DNA of 64,000 bases from Nitrospirota bacterium (GCA_016234115.1 JACRHD010000067.1:77875-141874), one strand, 5' to 3'. Positions 54,723-62,332 are shown, numbered from the stretch's first letter. A program made the numbers and translations. The notes: a model not told the origin generated them from the letters alone.

Positions 54723-56228
54723 ATGAAGATAAAAGACCACAATGAACTATTTCAGGAGCAGGAGTACGTCGAGCAGTTTGAGCGGAAGAAGGAGTTTGAG
54801 AATTGTCCGTCTGCTGAGGAAGTGCAGCGTATAGGGGAATGGACAAAGACAGAGGAGTACAGGGAACTCAATTTCAAACGGCAGAACATAAAGATCAATC
54901 CGGCGAAGGCATGCCAGCCTCTGGGCGCGGTATTCTGCGCCTCGGGTTTTGAAGGGACGCTGCCCTTTGTGCAAGGAGCGCAGGGGTGTGTCGCTTATTT
55001 CAGGAGCCATCTGAGCAGGCATTTTAAAGAACCGATGACAGCGGTATCCACCTCCATGACGGAAGACGCGGCGGTGTTCGGCGGATTGAACAACATGCTT
55101 GAAGGACTTGAGAATGCCTACACTCTTTATCATCCGAAGATGCTTGCGGTCTGCACAACATGTATGGCAGAGGTGATCGGCGATGACCTCAATGCCTACA
55201 TAAGGACCGCGCGGGAAAAAGGGGCCATCCCTCAGGAGCTGCCGGTCCCCTTTGCGCACACGCCGAGTTTTGTCGGCTCAAATATCACCGGGTACGACAA
55301 TATGATGAAGGGCATACTCACCGCCGTTACGGCAGGCAGGAAAGGCGAGCCGAATGGAAAGATAAATATTATCCCCGGCTTTGATACTTATACGGGGAAT
55401 TACCGGGAATTGAAAAGGCTTCTCGATATAATGGAAGTAAGGCATACGATTTTAGCCGACGTGAGCGATATTTATGATTCTCCCAATTCGGGTGAGTATA
55501 AATTGTATCCGGGCGGAACACTACTTGCCGACGCCGCGGATTCGATTAATGCAACGGCAACCATTGCACTTCAGAAGTATTCGACTGCAAAGACACTGGA
55601 CTATATCAGCAAGGAATGGAGCCAGACTGTTTCAGCGCTTCCTCCTGTCGGCATAAAGAATACGGACAGCTTTTTTGAAGAGATAGGCAAAATTACCGGC
55701 AAGCCGGTCCCGCAGGAAATTGAGGACGAAAGAGGACGCGCAGTGGATGCGATGATTGATTCGCACCCCTATGTTCACGGCAAGAGGTTTGCCCTTGTCG
55801 GCGATCCCGACCTCCTGCTTGGATTGATAAGTTTCCTGATGGAGATCGGCGGGTCCCCTGTTCATATCGTCTGTACAAACGGTGACAAAAAATTCAGGGA
55901 AGACGCCGAAGCCATTTTAAGTGAAAGTCCGTTCGGACAGGAAGGCAAGGTTTATATCCATAAAGACATGTGGCACCTGCGTTCATTGATGTTTACAGAG
56001 CCGGTGGATTTTCTCATAGGGAATTCCTACGCGAAGCTTCTCTGGCGCGACACGGGGACCCCGCTTATCAGGATAGGGTTCCCGCTGTTTGACAGGCACC
56101 ACCTCCACAGGTATCCGATTATCGGCTATCACGGAGCGCTGAACCTGGTGTGCCTGATTGTCAACACAGTGCTTGATGAAATGGACAGAAAGACAATGAA
56201 CACAACGAGCTTTGATGTGATACGGTGA
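54723..56228 (+). CDS. nifK: Nitrogenase MoFe protein beta chain
   Basis: A 501-residue subunit. P-cluster ligands are Cys64 (AKACQPLGA), Cys89 (GAQGCVAYF) and Cys147 (CTTCMAEVIGDD). The N-terminal extension of about 55 residues before the core is of intermediate length, and VEQFERKKEFENCPS is typical of the group I family. AAGGAGG is 5 bp before the ATG. It is followed by an 106 bp gap filled by another hairpin element. Confidence 0.98.
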   Translation: MKIKDHNELFQEQEYVEQFERKKEFENCPSAEEVQRIGEWTKTEEYRELNFKRQNIKINPAKACQPLGAVFCASGFEGTLPFVQGAQGCVAYFRSHLSRHFKEPMTAVSTSMTEDAAVFGGLNNMLEGLENAYTLYHPKMLAVCTTCMAEVIGDDLNAYIRTAREKGAIPQELPVPFAHTPSFVGSNITGYDNMMKGILTAVTAGRKGEPNGKINIIPGFDTYTGNYRELKRLLDIMEVRHTILADVSDIYDSPNSGEYKLYPGGTLLADAADSINATATIALQKYSTAKTLDYISKEWSQTVSALPPVGIKNTDSFFEEIGKITGKPVPQEIEDERGRAVDAMIDSHPYVHGKRFALVGDPDLLLGLISFLMEIGGSPVHIVCTNGDKKFREDAEAILSESPFGQEGKVYIHKDMWHLRSLMFTEPVDFLIGNSYAKLLWRDTGTPLIRIGFPLFDRHHLHRYPIIGYHGALNLVCLIVNTVLDEMDRKTMNTTSFDVIR

Positions 56229-56230
56229 AG

Positions 56231-56313
56231 GATAACTCCCCCTTCCCCCTCTTACATTAAGAGGGGGTTTAGTCCCTCCCCTTATTTAAGGGGAGGTTAG
56301 GAGGGGTTATTAA
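56231..56313. repeat. Palindromic element, CTCCCCC/GAGGGGG family
   Basis: Between nifK and nifEN. Two nested hairpins: CCCCCTCTTA / TAAGAGGGGG (loop of 2-4 nt) and CTCCCCTTATTTAAGGGGAG. A related copy is inside nifEN at 56862-56951. Confidence 0.85.
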
Positions 56314-56334
56314 ATAAAAGAGGAAGGTTCAACC

Positions 56335-59001
56335 ATGCTGACAGGCATAGACAAATTAACACAAGGCGGATGCGAACGGGAAAAGAAGGACAGGATCTGC
56401 CGTTCACGCGGAGGCGAGTCCTGCGCCTTTGACGGCGCGATGATTGTGCTCCAGCCCATTGCCGACACAGCGCACGTTGTTCACGGCCCTATTGCATGCT
56501 GCGGGAACTCCTGGGAAGGAAGAGGCACGTCATCTTCAAAAGGCTACCTGCACCGCATGGGATTTACAACAGACATGAATGAAATGGACATCGTTTACGG
56601 TTCAGAGGAAAAACTTTTCCTTGCCGTCAGGAGGGCTTATGAGACGGTAAAACCAAAGGCGATATTTGTTTATGCAACTTGCGTAAGCGGCCTGACAGGA
56701 GAGGATATAGAGTCCGTATGCAAAAAAGCTGAAGCAGAGCTGTCGATACGCGTTATCCCGGTGAATGCGCCGGGTTTTGTGGGACCGAAGAATCTCGGAA
56801 ATAGAATAGCGGGAGAAGTGCTTCTTGATTATGTAATAGGGACGGGTACCCCCCGCTCCGGAAATCCTAACTCCCCCTGTCCCCCTCTCATTTTAAGAGG
56901 GGGTGACGAAGCCGGGGGCGTTACTCTTAAGGGCGAAACTCAAGGGGGTATCAACCTTATCGGCGAGTACAACATCGCAGGCGACCTGTGGCTTGTTGAA
57001 CCGGTTTTAAAGGATGCCGGAATAAGAATCCTCTCAAGGATTACAGGAGATTCAACTTTTGAAGAAATTACATACGCACATCGGGCGGAACTGAATGTCG
57101 TCGTTTGCAGCCGGGCATTGATAAACGTAGCAAAAGAAATGGAGAAGCGGTACGGCATTCCTTATATTGAAGTTTCTTTTTTCGGAAAGACGGAGATGAA
57201 GAAGGCGCTGAGAATAATAGGGTCAAGGGTCAAGGGGCAAGGGGCAAGGGAAATAGAATCAATCATCGCAAGAGAAGAGAAACAGCTTGAAGAAAAATTG
57301 AAAGCATACTCATATCTGAAAGGCAAAAAAGCCGTTCTCTACACCGGCGGGGTGAAGAGCTGGTCCTTTATTTCCGCGCTTCTTGATCTGGGGATTGAGA
57401 TTGTTGCAGTCGGCACAAAGAAGAGCACATTTGAAGACGAAGAGAAGATGAAAGAGATACTCGGAAAGGATGCTCCTCTTGTTGAAGATGTGACGCCCAG
57501 GAACCTGCTGAGACTCCTGAAAGAGAAAAACGCCGACATCCTTGTGGCGGGAGGCAGGAATCAGTATCTTGCTGTAAAGGCAGGTTCCCCTTTTGTGGAC
57601 GTGAATCAGGAAAGACATACTGCATATGCAGGCTATGAAGGGTTGGTTAATTTTGCGGAGCAGATAAGCAACAGCATGAAGTTCTACGACGGGGGCAGGG
57701 GTCAAGGGGCAAGGGTCATGGGGCAGGGAAGAATTGCTCTTACACCTAAACGTGAGGTTGTCATTAACCCTCTCAGTCACTCCCAGTCCATAGGCGCTGC
57801 GATTGCGTTTCAGGGCGTTAATAATTCGATACCGGTCATTCACGGGGCGCAGGGCTGTACATTCCTTGGTAAAGTGCTTTTGACAAAACATTTCAGAGAA
57901 CCCATCGCGCTTGAAAGTACGAAGCTTTTTACCGAAGACGTGGTGATGGGCAGTGATGAAAATCTCGCTAAAACCATCGAGGGGATTATAGAGAAGAACA
58001 GCCCTGATGTTATCGGAGTTCTGACTTCGGGACTCTCTGAGGTAAAGGGGGATGACGTGGCAGGCTCTTTGAAAAGGGGCCAGGGGCCGGGGTCCCGGGT
58101 CAAGGTTATCCATGTCCCGACTCCTGATTATGAAGGTGGTTTGGAAACAGGTTACGCAAAGGCGGTAGAGGCTTTGTTGGGCGCTATTTTGACTTGCCCC
58201 TTGCCCCTTGCCCCTTGCCCCTCCAATCAGATCAACGTCCTTGCCGGTTCACATCTGACCCCTGCCGATTTTACGGAGCTAAGGGAGATCGTTGAAGCGT
58301 TCGGATTAAGACCGATTATACTTCCCGACCTTTCCGCGCTTGACGGCAGCAGGCAGGGATTCTCTGCAATCGCGGTTGGGGGGACTGACGTTGAAGATAT
58401 AAAGAGAATGGCAAGCTCTGCGTTTACACTTGCCGTAGGAGCGAGCATGGGACCGGCCGCAAGGCTGTTGAATGAAAAGTTCGGCATCGAATATTCGGTA
58501 TTTGAAAGCGTGTCGGGGTTGAATGATACGGACATCTTTGTGCAGACGCTTGTATTTCTAAGCGGCAAGCCGGTCCCCGCCAGATACGAAAGGCAGAGGA
58601 GAATACTGATCGACGGTATGAGGGACGCTCATTTTTATTTCGGAGGGAAAAAAGTCTGTATTGCCCTTGAGCCTGATCCGGCTATTCAGACTTCAGTATG
58701 GATTAGTGAAATAGGCGCAGAGACAACACTTGCGGTCATTCCTCAGAATACAATAAACGCAGGGAAAATTCTTGCGAAAGAAGTGCTTGTCTCAGACCTG
58801 TTTTCGGTAGATGGTGATTATGACCTGCTCATTTCAAACTCACACGCTGAAGACACGGCAAAGAAGCTGGGAATTCCATTGTTTGAGATGGGGTTCCCTG
58901 TTTATAAAGTCATAGGGAACAGTTCAAGGATGACGATAGGGTATAGAGGAACCCTTGCCGCGATAAATGAAGCAGGTAATATTCTTTTGAGAAAGGGGTA
59001 G
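56335..59001 (+). CDS. nifEN: NifE-NifN fusion protein, FeMo-cofactor scaffold
   Basis: An 888-residue fusion of the two scaffold subunits on which the L-cluster (NifB-co) matures to FeMo-cofactor. NifE part (1 to about 445): ICRSRGGESCAFDGA, HGPIACCGNSW, VYATCVSGLTGED and TGGVKSWSF. NifN part (about 465-888): INPLSHSQSIGAAIAFQG, HGAQGCTFL, TSGLSEVKGDD and VPTPDYEGG. Five segments are encoded by G/C-rich repeats, including the joint GGRGQGARVMGQGR near residues 452-465 and a 30-35 residue insert (residues about 175-207) in the NifE half. The frame is open throughout. NifEN fusions are known from some Geobacterales; the repeat-derived parts are unusual. Confidence 0.95.
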   Translation: MLTGIDKLTQGGCEREKKDRICRSRGGESCAFDGAMIVLQPIADTAHVVHGPIACCGNSWEGRGTSSSKGYLHRMGFTTDMNEMDIVYGSEEKLFLAVRRAYETVKPKAIFVYATCVSGLTGEDIESVCKKAEAELSIRVIPVNAPGFVGPKNLGNRIAGEVLLDYVIGTGTPRSGNPNSPCPPLILRGGDEAGGVTLKGETQGGINLIGEYNIAGDLWLVEPVLKDAGIRILSRITGDSTFEEITYAHRAELNVVVCSRALINVAKEMEKRYGIPYIEVSFFGKTEMKKALRIIGSRVKGQGAREIESIIAREEKQLEEKLKAYSYLKGKKAVLYTGGVKSWSFISALLDLGIEIVAVGTKKSTFEDEEKMKEILGKDAPLVEDVTPRNLLRLLKEKNADILVAGGRNQYLAVKAGSPFVDVNQERHTAYAGYEGLVNFAEQISNSMKFYDGGRGQGARVMGQGRIALTPKREVVINPLSHSQSIGAAIAFQGVNNSIPVIHGAQGCTFLGKVLLTKHFREPIALESTKLFTEDVVMGSDENLAKTIEGIIEKNSPDVIGVLTSGLSEVKGDDVAGSLKRGQGPGSRVKVIHVPTPDYEGGLETGYAKAVEALLGAILTCPLPLAPCPSNQINVLAGSHLTPADFTELREIVEAFGLRPIILPDLSALDGSRQGFSAIAVGGTDVEDIKRMASSAFTLAVGASMGPAARLLNEKFGIEYSVFESVSGLNDTDIFVQTLVFLSGKPVPARYERQRRILIDGMRDAHFYFGGKKVCIALEPDPAIQTSVWISEIGAETTLAVIPQNTINAGKILAKEVLVSDLFSVDGDYDLLISNSHAEDTAKKLGIPLFEMGFPVYKVIGNSSRMTIGYRGTLAAINEAGNILLRKG
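56862..56951. repeat. In-frame palindromic insert in the NifE half, CTCCCCC family
   Basis: ACTCCCCCTGTCCCCCTCTCA and the inverse GAGGGGGTGA lie inside the coding region, matching the element at 56231-56313. It encodes about 30 residues (SGNPNSPCPPLILRGG and on) between YVIGTG and LIGEYN, where other NifE proteins have a loop of around 12 residues. About 90 bp, so frame is kept. Confidence 0.85.
57220..57250. repeat. In-frame heptad run in NifE half, GGGKCAA family
   Basis: GGGTCAA-GGGTCAA-GGGGCAA-GGGGCAA-GGG, exact 7-nt period. It encodes SRVKGQGARE before the helix SIIAREEKQ. No inverse arm is adjacent. Confidence 0.85.
57690..57728. repeat. Heptad run at the NifE/NifN joint, GGGKCAA family
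   Basis: GGGGGCAGGGGTCAAGGGGC and AAGGGTCATGGGGCAGGG encode the linker GGRGQGARVMGQGR between the NifE and NifN halves. The period is 7 nt with some substitutions. Confidence 0.85.
58071..58105. repeat. In-frame run in NifN half, GGGKCAA family
   Basis: AAAAGGGGCCAGGGGCCGGG and TCCCGGGTCAAGG encode LKRGQGPGSRVKV. The inverse sequence CTTGCCCC lies at 58191-58223, so the two runs could pair across about 85 nt of message. Confidence 0.8.
58191..58223. repeat. In-frame heptad run in NifN half, inverse orientation
   Basis: CTTGCCC repeated four times with exact 7-nt period. It encodes TCPLPLAPCPS, an odd Cys-Pro-rich loop before QINVLAGSHLTP. It is the inverse of the runs at 57220, 57690 and 58071. 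Confidence 0.85.
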
Positions 59002-59002
59002 C

Positions 59003-59104
59003 ATGATGGACAAATTTAAAGGTGTCTTAAAACAGGCGGCACGCTTCATATTGCGGGCGCTCGATGATACGGGAGAATATTGCGAGCGAAATCAGATTTA
59101 TTAG
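59003..59104 (+). CDS. Possible 33-codon ORF between nifEN and nifX
   Basis: Starts ATGATG right after the nifEN stop, with AGGGG 5 bp before it, and encodes MMDKFKGVLKQAARFILRAL then DDTGEYCERNQIY. The first half would form a basic amphipathic helix. I know no nif family like it. It could be a true small protein, or a remnant of a lost gene; its position and SD favour translation. Confidence 0.45.
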   Translation: MMDKFKGVLKQAARFILRALDDTGEYCERNQIY

Positions 59105-59133
59105 GTAATCCTTCAGTTACAGGTAATGTTACT

Positions 59134-59168
59134 GCTTATCCCGCTCTTTGCTAAAGAGAGGGATAAGC
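59134..59168. promoter_or_regulatory. Strong hairpin before nifX
   Basis: GCTTATCCC-g-CTCTTT pairs with AAAGAG-a-GGGATAAGC around a 3-nt loop, with about 15 of 16 pairs. No U-run follows, so it is not a classical terminator. It may mark an mRNA processing or stability site between nifEN and nifX. Confidence 0.7.
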
Positions 59169-59215
59169 TCATAACCGAATGCTTACTTTATTCAAAGACA
59201 GGAGGCTGGATATAT

Positions 59216-59620
59216 ATGAAAGTGGCTTTTGCAACAACAGACGGAATAAATGTGAATGAACATTTCGGCAGGGCGGGGATGTTTGTCATATACGAATTGA
59301 TGAAGGACGGCTATAAATTTCTTGAGACAAGGCAATTCGCGGACGGCAGGGATACGGAGATTGAGGAGACAAAAGGCATGGGTCAGGTTCACGATGAAAG
59401 GGTGCAGGCAAAGGTTGATAAGCTTGAGGATTGCAGGATTATCTATCTCACGGAAATCGGCGGGCCTTCGGCTGCGAGACTTGTGAAAAAGGGGATAATG
59501 CCAATAAAGATAAAAGAGACAACATCCATTGAGGAGTCGATGCATAAACTGTTTGAAACAGTAAAAGGGTCTCCGCCGCCGTGGCTGAGGAAGGCGATTA
59601 ACAACAATTCAGATAAATGA
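59216..59620 (+). CDS. nifX: NifX-family cofactor-binding protein
   Basis: A 134-residue protein of the NifX/NafY/dinitrogenase cofactor family that carries FeMo-co precursors between NifB, NifEN and NifDK. VAFATTDGINVNEHFGRAGMFVIYEL at the start has the cofactor-binding His region. C-terminal GSPPPWLRKAI is typical of NifX. I choose the ATG at 59216: AGGAGG lies 9 bp upstream and it gives the standard family N-terminus; an in-frame ATG 30 codons upstream does not. Confidence 0.93.
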   Translation: MKVAFATTDGINVNEHFGRAGMFVIYELMKDGYKFLETRQFADGRDTEIEETKGMGQVHDERVQAKVDKLEDCRIIYLTEIGGPSAARLVKKGIMPIKIKETTSIEESMHKLFETVKGSPPPWLRKAINNNSDK

Positions 59621-59628
59621 AATCTAAA

Positions 59629-59692
59629 TCAACCACAGAGACACGGAGGCACGGAGGAGAAAAATCTCTGTGTCTCAGTGCCTCTGTGGTTT
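59629..59692. repeat. Palindromic element, CACAGAG family
   Basis: Between nifX and nifI1. AACCACAGAGACACGGAGG and its inverse CTCTGTGTCTC...CCTCTGTGGTT pair over about 26 bp with a few mismatches. Units are 8 nt. Confidence 0.88.
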
Positions 59693-59713
59693 TATAACAA
59701 AGGGAGGAAACAC

Positions 59714-60031
59714 ATGAAGATGATCAGGGCATTTATACGGCCGGAAAAGGAACAGGAGGTAGTGCTGGCGCTGGAGGGGGCGGGGTTTCCGTCGCTGACA
59801 AAGATGCCGGTATTCGGGAGGGGGAAACAGAAGGGACTTCAGGTAGGCCCGGTGCATTACGATGAGCTCCCAAAGACACTCATCATGACGGTTGTTGATA
59901 CTGAAGACGTTGAAAAGGTGGTCAGGATAATTCATGACAAGGCAAAGACAGGTTTTATCGGTGACGGAAAAATATTTGTCAGCCCTGTTGATGCAGCTTA
60001 TACGGTAAGGACAGGGGAGACAGGGTTGTGA
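59714..60031 (+). CDS. nifI1: PII-like nitrogenase switch-off regulator NifI1
   Basis: A 105-residue PII-family protein. MIRAFIRPEKEQEVVLALEGAGFPSLTKMPVFGRGKQKGLQVGPVHYDELPKT is the NifI1-type N-terminus and T-loop. GDGKIFVSPVDAAYTVRTGE is the PII C-terminal signature. In methanogens NifI1 and NifI2 together block the MoFe protein when nitrogen is ample, controlled by 2-oxoglutarate and ATP. I choose the ATG at 59714 after AGGGAGG. Here it lies after nifX, not between nifH and nifD. Confidence 0.93.
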   Translation: MKMIRAFIRPEKEQEVVLALEGAGFPSLTKMPVFGRGKQKGLQVGPVHYDELPKTLIMTVVDTEDVEKVVRIIHDKAKTGFIGDGKIFVSPVDAAYTVRTGETGL

Positions 60032-60040
60032 ACAAAAATA

Positions 60041-60131
60041 AAGTAAGAAGTGGGAAGTTAGAAGTCGGAAGTAGAAAGCAGGATATCTTATTTTTATTTT
60101 ACTTCTTACTTCTCACTTCCTACTTCTTACT
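60041..60131. repeat. Heptad-built palindromic element, GAAGTNN family
   Basis: Between nifI1 and nifI2. The left arm is GAAGTGG-GAAGTTA-GAAGTCG-GAAGTAG, exact 7-nt period; the right arm is the inverse CTTACTTCTCACTTCCTACTT. The nifI2 ribosome binding site follows. Confidence 0.9.
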
Positions 60132-60158
60132 TAAATTTAAACAAGGAGGTCGGGTGAT

Positions 60159-60575
60159 ATGAAAGAGATTACGGCGATTATAAGGAGAGACAAGCTGCCT
60201 GAAACCAAGCAGGCACTTGATGAACTGGGATATTCTTCACTGACAATACAGAGCGTAGATGGAAGGGGGAAACAGAAGGGCGCAATGTGCGCTGAGATGG
60301 ATTCTGAAATGCCTGAGAGTTTCTGCACCACGGTTAAGTTGAAACCCACGCCGTCCACTTACGCGCTTGAGCATACATTGCCGAAGATTGCCCTTTATGT
60401 GCCCAAGAGAATGCTCACGCTGATTGTGCCTGATGATGCTGTGAGCAAGCTTGTGAAATCAATTATAAAGGTCAACCAGTCAGGCAAACGCGGAGACGGA
60501 AAGATATTTGTTTCGCCCGTTGAAGGCGCAGTGAGGGTGAGGACCGGCGAGATGGATGGAGAGGCGATAACTTAA
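60159..60575 (+). CDS. nifI2: PII-like nitrogenase switch-off regulator NifI2
   Basis: A 138-residue PII-family protein, longer than NifI1 because of an extended T-loop region (about residues 45-80) as usual for NifI2. Begins MKEITAIIRRDKLPETKQALDELGYSSLT; ends GDGKIFVSPVEGAVRVRTGE. VPKRMLTLIVPDD is the family core. AAGGAGG is 9 bp before the ATG. Its partner NifI1 is just upstream across a hairpin element. Confidence 0.93.
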   Translation: MKEITAIIRRDKLPETKQALDELGYSSLTIQSVDGRGKQKGAMCAEMDSEMPESFCTTVKLKPTPSTYALEHTLPKIALYVPKRMLTLIVPDDAVSKLVKSIIKVNQSGKRGDGKIFVSPVEGAVRVRTGEMDGEAIT

Positions 60576-60579
60576 AAAC

Positions 60580-60653
60580 AGGGTCAAGGGACAGGGGGCA
60601 AGGGGCAAGTAAAGACTTTTCACCCTTGACCCGTGCCCCCTGCCCCTTGACCC
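60580..60653. repeat. Heptad-built palindromic element, GGGKCAA family
   Basis: Between nifI2 and the ferredoxin gene. GGGTCAA-GGGACAG-GGGGCAA-GGGGCAA pairs with its inverse at 60621-60653 (loop about 12 nt). It is the complete two-armed form of the runs seen inside nifEN. Confidence 0.9.
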
Positions 60654-60672
60654 ATTATTTCCTGGAGGGATT

Positions 60673-60948
60673 ATGCCGATCATCGGATACACGCGCGGCG
60701 GACAGACATGGACGCCGAGATTTATTGAATCAATAGACGTGAATAAGTGCATTGGCTGCGGACGCTGTTACAAAGTTTGCAGCAGGGACGTGCTTGAGCT
60801 GATTGAGAAACCGTTTGAGGGTGAAGACGAATATGGGGATGACATGGGCAACAAGGTAATGTCCATCGCAAAGCCTGAAAACTGCATCGGATGCGAAGCC
60901 TGCTCGAAGGCGTGCACAAAGAGATGTCATGTGCATATAGAGGCATGA
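60673..60948 (+). CDS. Nif-specific 2[4Fe-4S] ferredoxin (ferredoxin III type)
   Basis: A 91-residue electron carrier. Cluster 1 ligands are Cys26, Cys29, Cys32 and Cys36; cluster 2 ligands are Cys71, Cys74, Cys77 and Cys81, plus Cys85. A 34-residue acidic spacer separates the two, as in nif-linked ferredoxin III (FdxB-like). GYTRGGQTWTPRFIESID is the typical N-terminus. It may feed electrons to NifB or nitrogenase. CTGGAGG precedes the ATG. Confidence 0.92.
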   Translation: MPIIGYTRGGQTWTPRFIESIDVNKCIGCGRCYKVCSRDVLELIEKPFEGEDEYGDDMGNKVMSIAKPENCIGCEACSKACTKRCHVHIEA

Positions 60949-61410
60949 TTGAATTCCATGAACTTTTCAGTTCGACAGGCAAGGCCGGACGATGTCCCTG
61001 AGATGTGCGGTCTTCTTTCGGAATTATTCTCCATTGAGCAGGATTTCAGACCGGATATGGAAAAGCAGGCGGCGGGCCTGGGTCTTTTACTCGATAACAA
61101 ATCAGGCTCATCTGTCGTGCTCGTGGCTGAACGAGACAAGGAAATAATCGGCATGTGCTCTGTCCAGACATTGATCTCTACCGCGGAAGGAGGGGCGGCC
61201 GGGCTGCTTGAGGATTTAATCGTGCAAAGGGAATACAGAGGGAAAGGCGCAGGTTCAAAGCTCCTTCTGGAAGTCTTCAAGTGGTGCAGGGCGGGAAATA
61301 TATCAAGGCTCCATCTACTCAGGGACATTGAAAATAATGAGGCCCTGGATTTCTATATTCGAAAAGGCTGGAGAGATACTAAACTTGTATGCATGAGAAA
61401 GTTACTTTAG
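60949..61410 (+). CDS. GNAT-family N-acetyltransferase
   Basis: A 153-residue acetyltransferase. VRQARPDDVPEMCGLLSELF opens the fold; LLEDLIVQREYRGKGAGSKLL near 85 is the acetyl-CoA motif A (R/Q-x-x-G-x-G); EALDFYIRKGW is motif B. The start is probably the TTG at 60949, with AGAGG at ideal spacing and directly after the ferredoxin stop. The ATG at 60958 is the alternative, with poor spacing. Substrate unknown. Between ferredoxin and nifB in the same operon. Confidence 0.85.
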   Translation: MNSMNFSVRQARPDDVPEMCGLLSELFSIEQDFRPDMEKQAAGLGLLLDNKSGSSVVLVAERDKEIIGMCSVQTLISTAEGGAAGLLEDLIVQREYRGKGAGSKLLLEVFKWCRAGNISRLHLLRDIENNEALDFYIRKGWRDTKLVCMRKLL

Positions 61411-61435
61411 AGCGTCAATGAAAGAGAGGTTAGCG

Positions 61436-62332
61436 ATGAAAACAATTCTTAGGCACAGAGACAAAAGCCGTATCATAAGCACGCATCCGTGTTTCTCGCT
61501 GGAGGCGCATAGCAGGTTCGGCAGGATACATCTGCCTGTGGCCCCTGCCTGCAACATTCAGTGCAAATACTGCATCAGGAAATATGACTGCGCCAATGAA
61601 TCGAGGCCCGGTATTACGAGCAGGGTGTTGACTCCTCATGAAGCCCTGGATAGGGTCAGGTCATTAGTTGAAAGAAATGAGCGCCTGACTGTTATCGGCA
61701 TAGCCGGGCCGGGAGACCCTCTGGCAAATGACGCGACATTTGAGACATTCAGCAGGATTCACAGGGCGTATCCCGAACTGACGCTCTGTGTCTCCACAAA
61801 CGGGCTTCTGCTTTCCGACAGGCTTGATGACCTGGTCGGGGCAGGAGTAACCAGTCTGACAGTTACCATAAATGCAGTGAGACCCGAGATCGCTGAAAAG
61901 ATATATTCATGGGTATCGTACAAAGGCACGCTTTACAAGGGGAGAGAGGCCGCCGAGTGTTTATTGAACAATCAGTGGGAAGGACCCGGCACGGCTGTTA
62001 AAGCGGGGCTTATTGTAAAGGTCAACACGGTCTTTATACCCGGCATTAATGATGAAGAGATTCCTTTGGTCTCATGGTTTGCCGCCCGCAGGGGAGCTGA
62101 GCTGATGAATATCATGCCCCTGATCCCAAAGGCTGAGTTTGAACATTTACGAAGACCGTCTCATGAAGCTTTAAACACGATACGCAGGAAATGCGAAAAG
62201 CACATTCCCCAGATGACTCATTGCAGGCAATGCAGGGCGGATGCCTGCGGCGAGCTTGGAGAGGACAGGGACATGGAGCTTGAGGTCCTGCATTCGAGGA
62301 TTGGAGAAGAGTATTGTGAAATCGTCAACTGA
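61436..62332 (+). CDS. nifB: NifB, FeMo-cofactor core (NifB-co) synthase
   Basis: A 298-residue radical SAM enzyme that fuses two 4Fe-4S clusters and inserts the central carbide. Radical SAM ligands are Cys39, Cys43 and Cys46 (ACNIQCKYC). GIAGPGDPLAN near 92 and NTVFIPGINDEEI near 205 are conserved, and HCRQCRADACGEL near the end holds cluster ligands. It is the short form with no C-terminal NifX domain. I choose the ATG at 61436: GAGAGG lies 7 bp upstream; an ATG six codons earlier has none. Confidence 0.96.
   Translation: MKTILRHRDKSRIISTHPCFSLEAHSRFGRIHLPVAPACNIQCKYCIRKYDCANESRPGITSRVLTPHEALDRVRSLVERNERLTVIGIAGPGDPLANDATFETFSRIHRAYPELTLCVSTNGLLLSDRLDDLVGAGVTSLTVTINAVRPEIAEKIYSWVSYKGTLYKGREAAECLLNNQWEGPGTAVKAGLIVKVNTVFIPGINDEEIPLVSWFAARRGAELMNIMPLIPKAEFEHLRRPSHEALNTIRRKCEKHIPQMTHCRQCRADACGELGEDRDMELEVLHSRIGEEYCEIVN

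Noticed and set aside
57310-58113. A 267-codon open frame on the minus strand in nifEN
   Set aside because: Antisense shadow of a well-supported nif gene; no SD and no recognisable domain.
54621-60653. Repeated motifs in nif gaps as a CRISPR array
   Set aside because: Units are 7-8 nt, degenerate, without spacers of constant length, and arranged as inverted arms; no cas gene is present.
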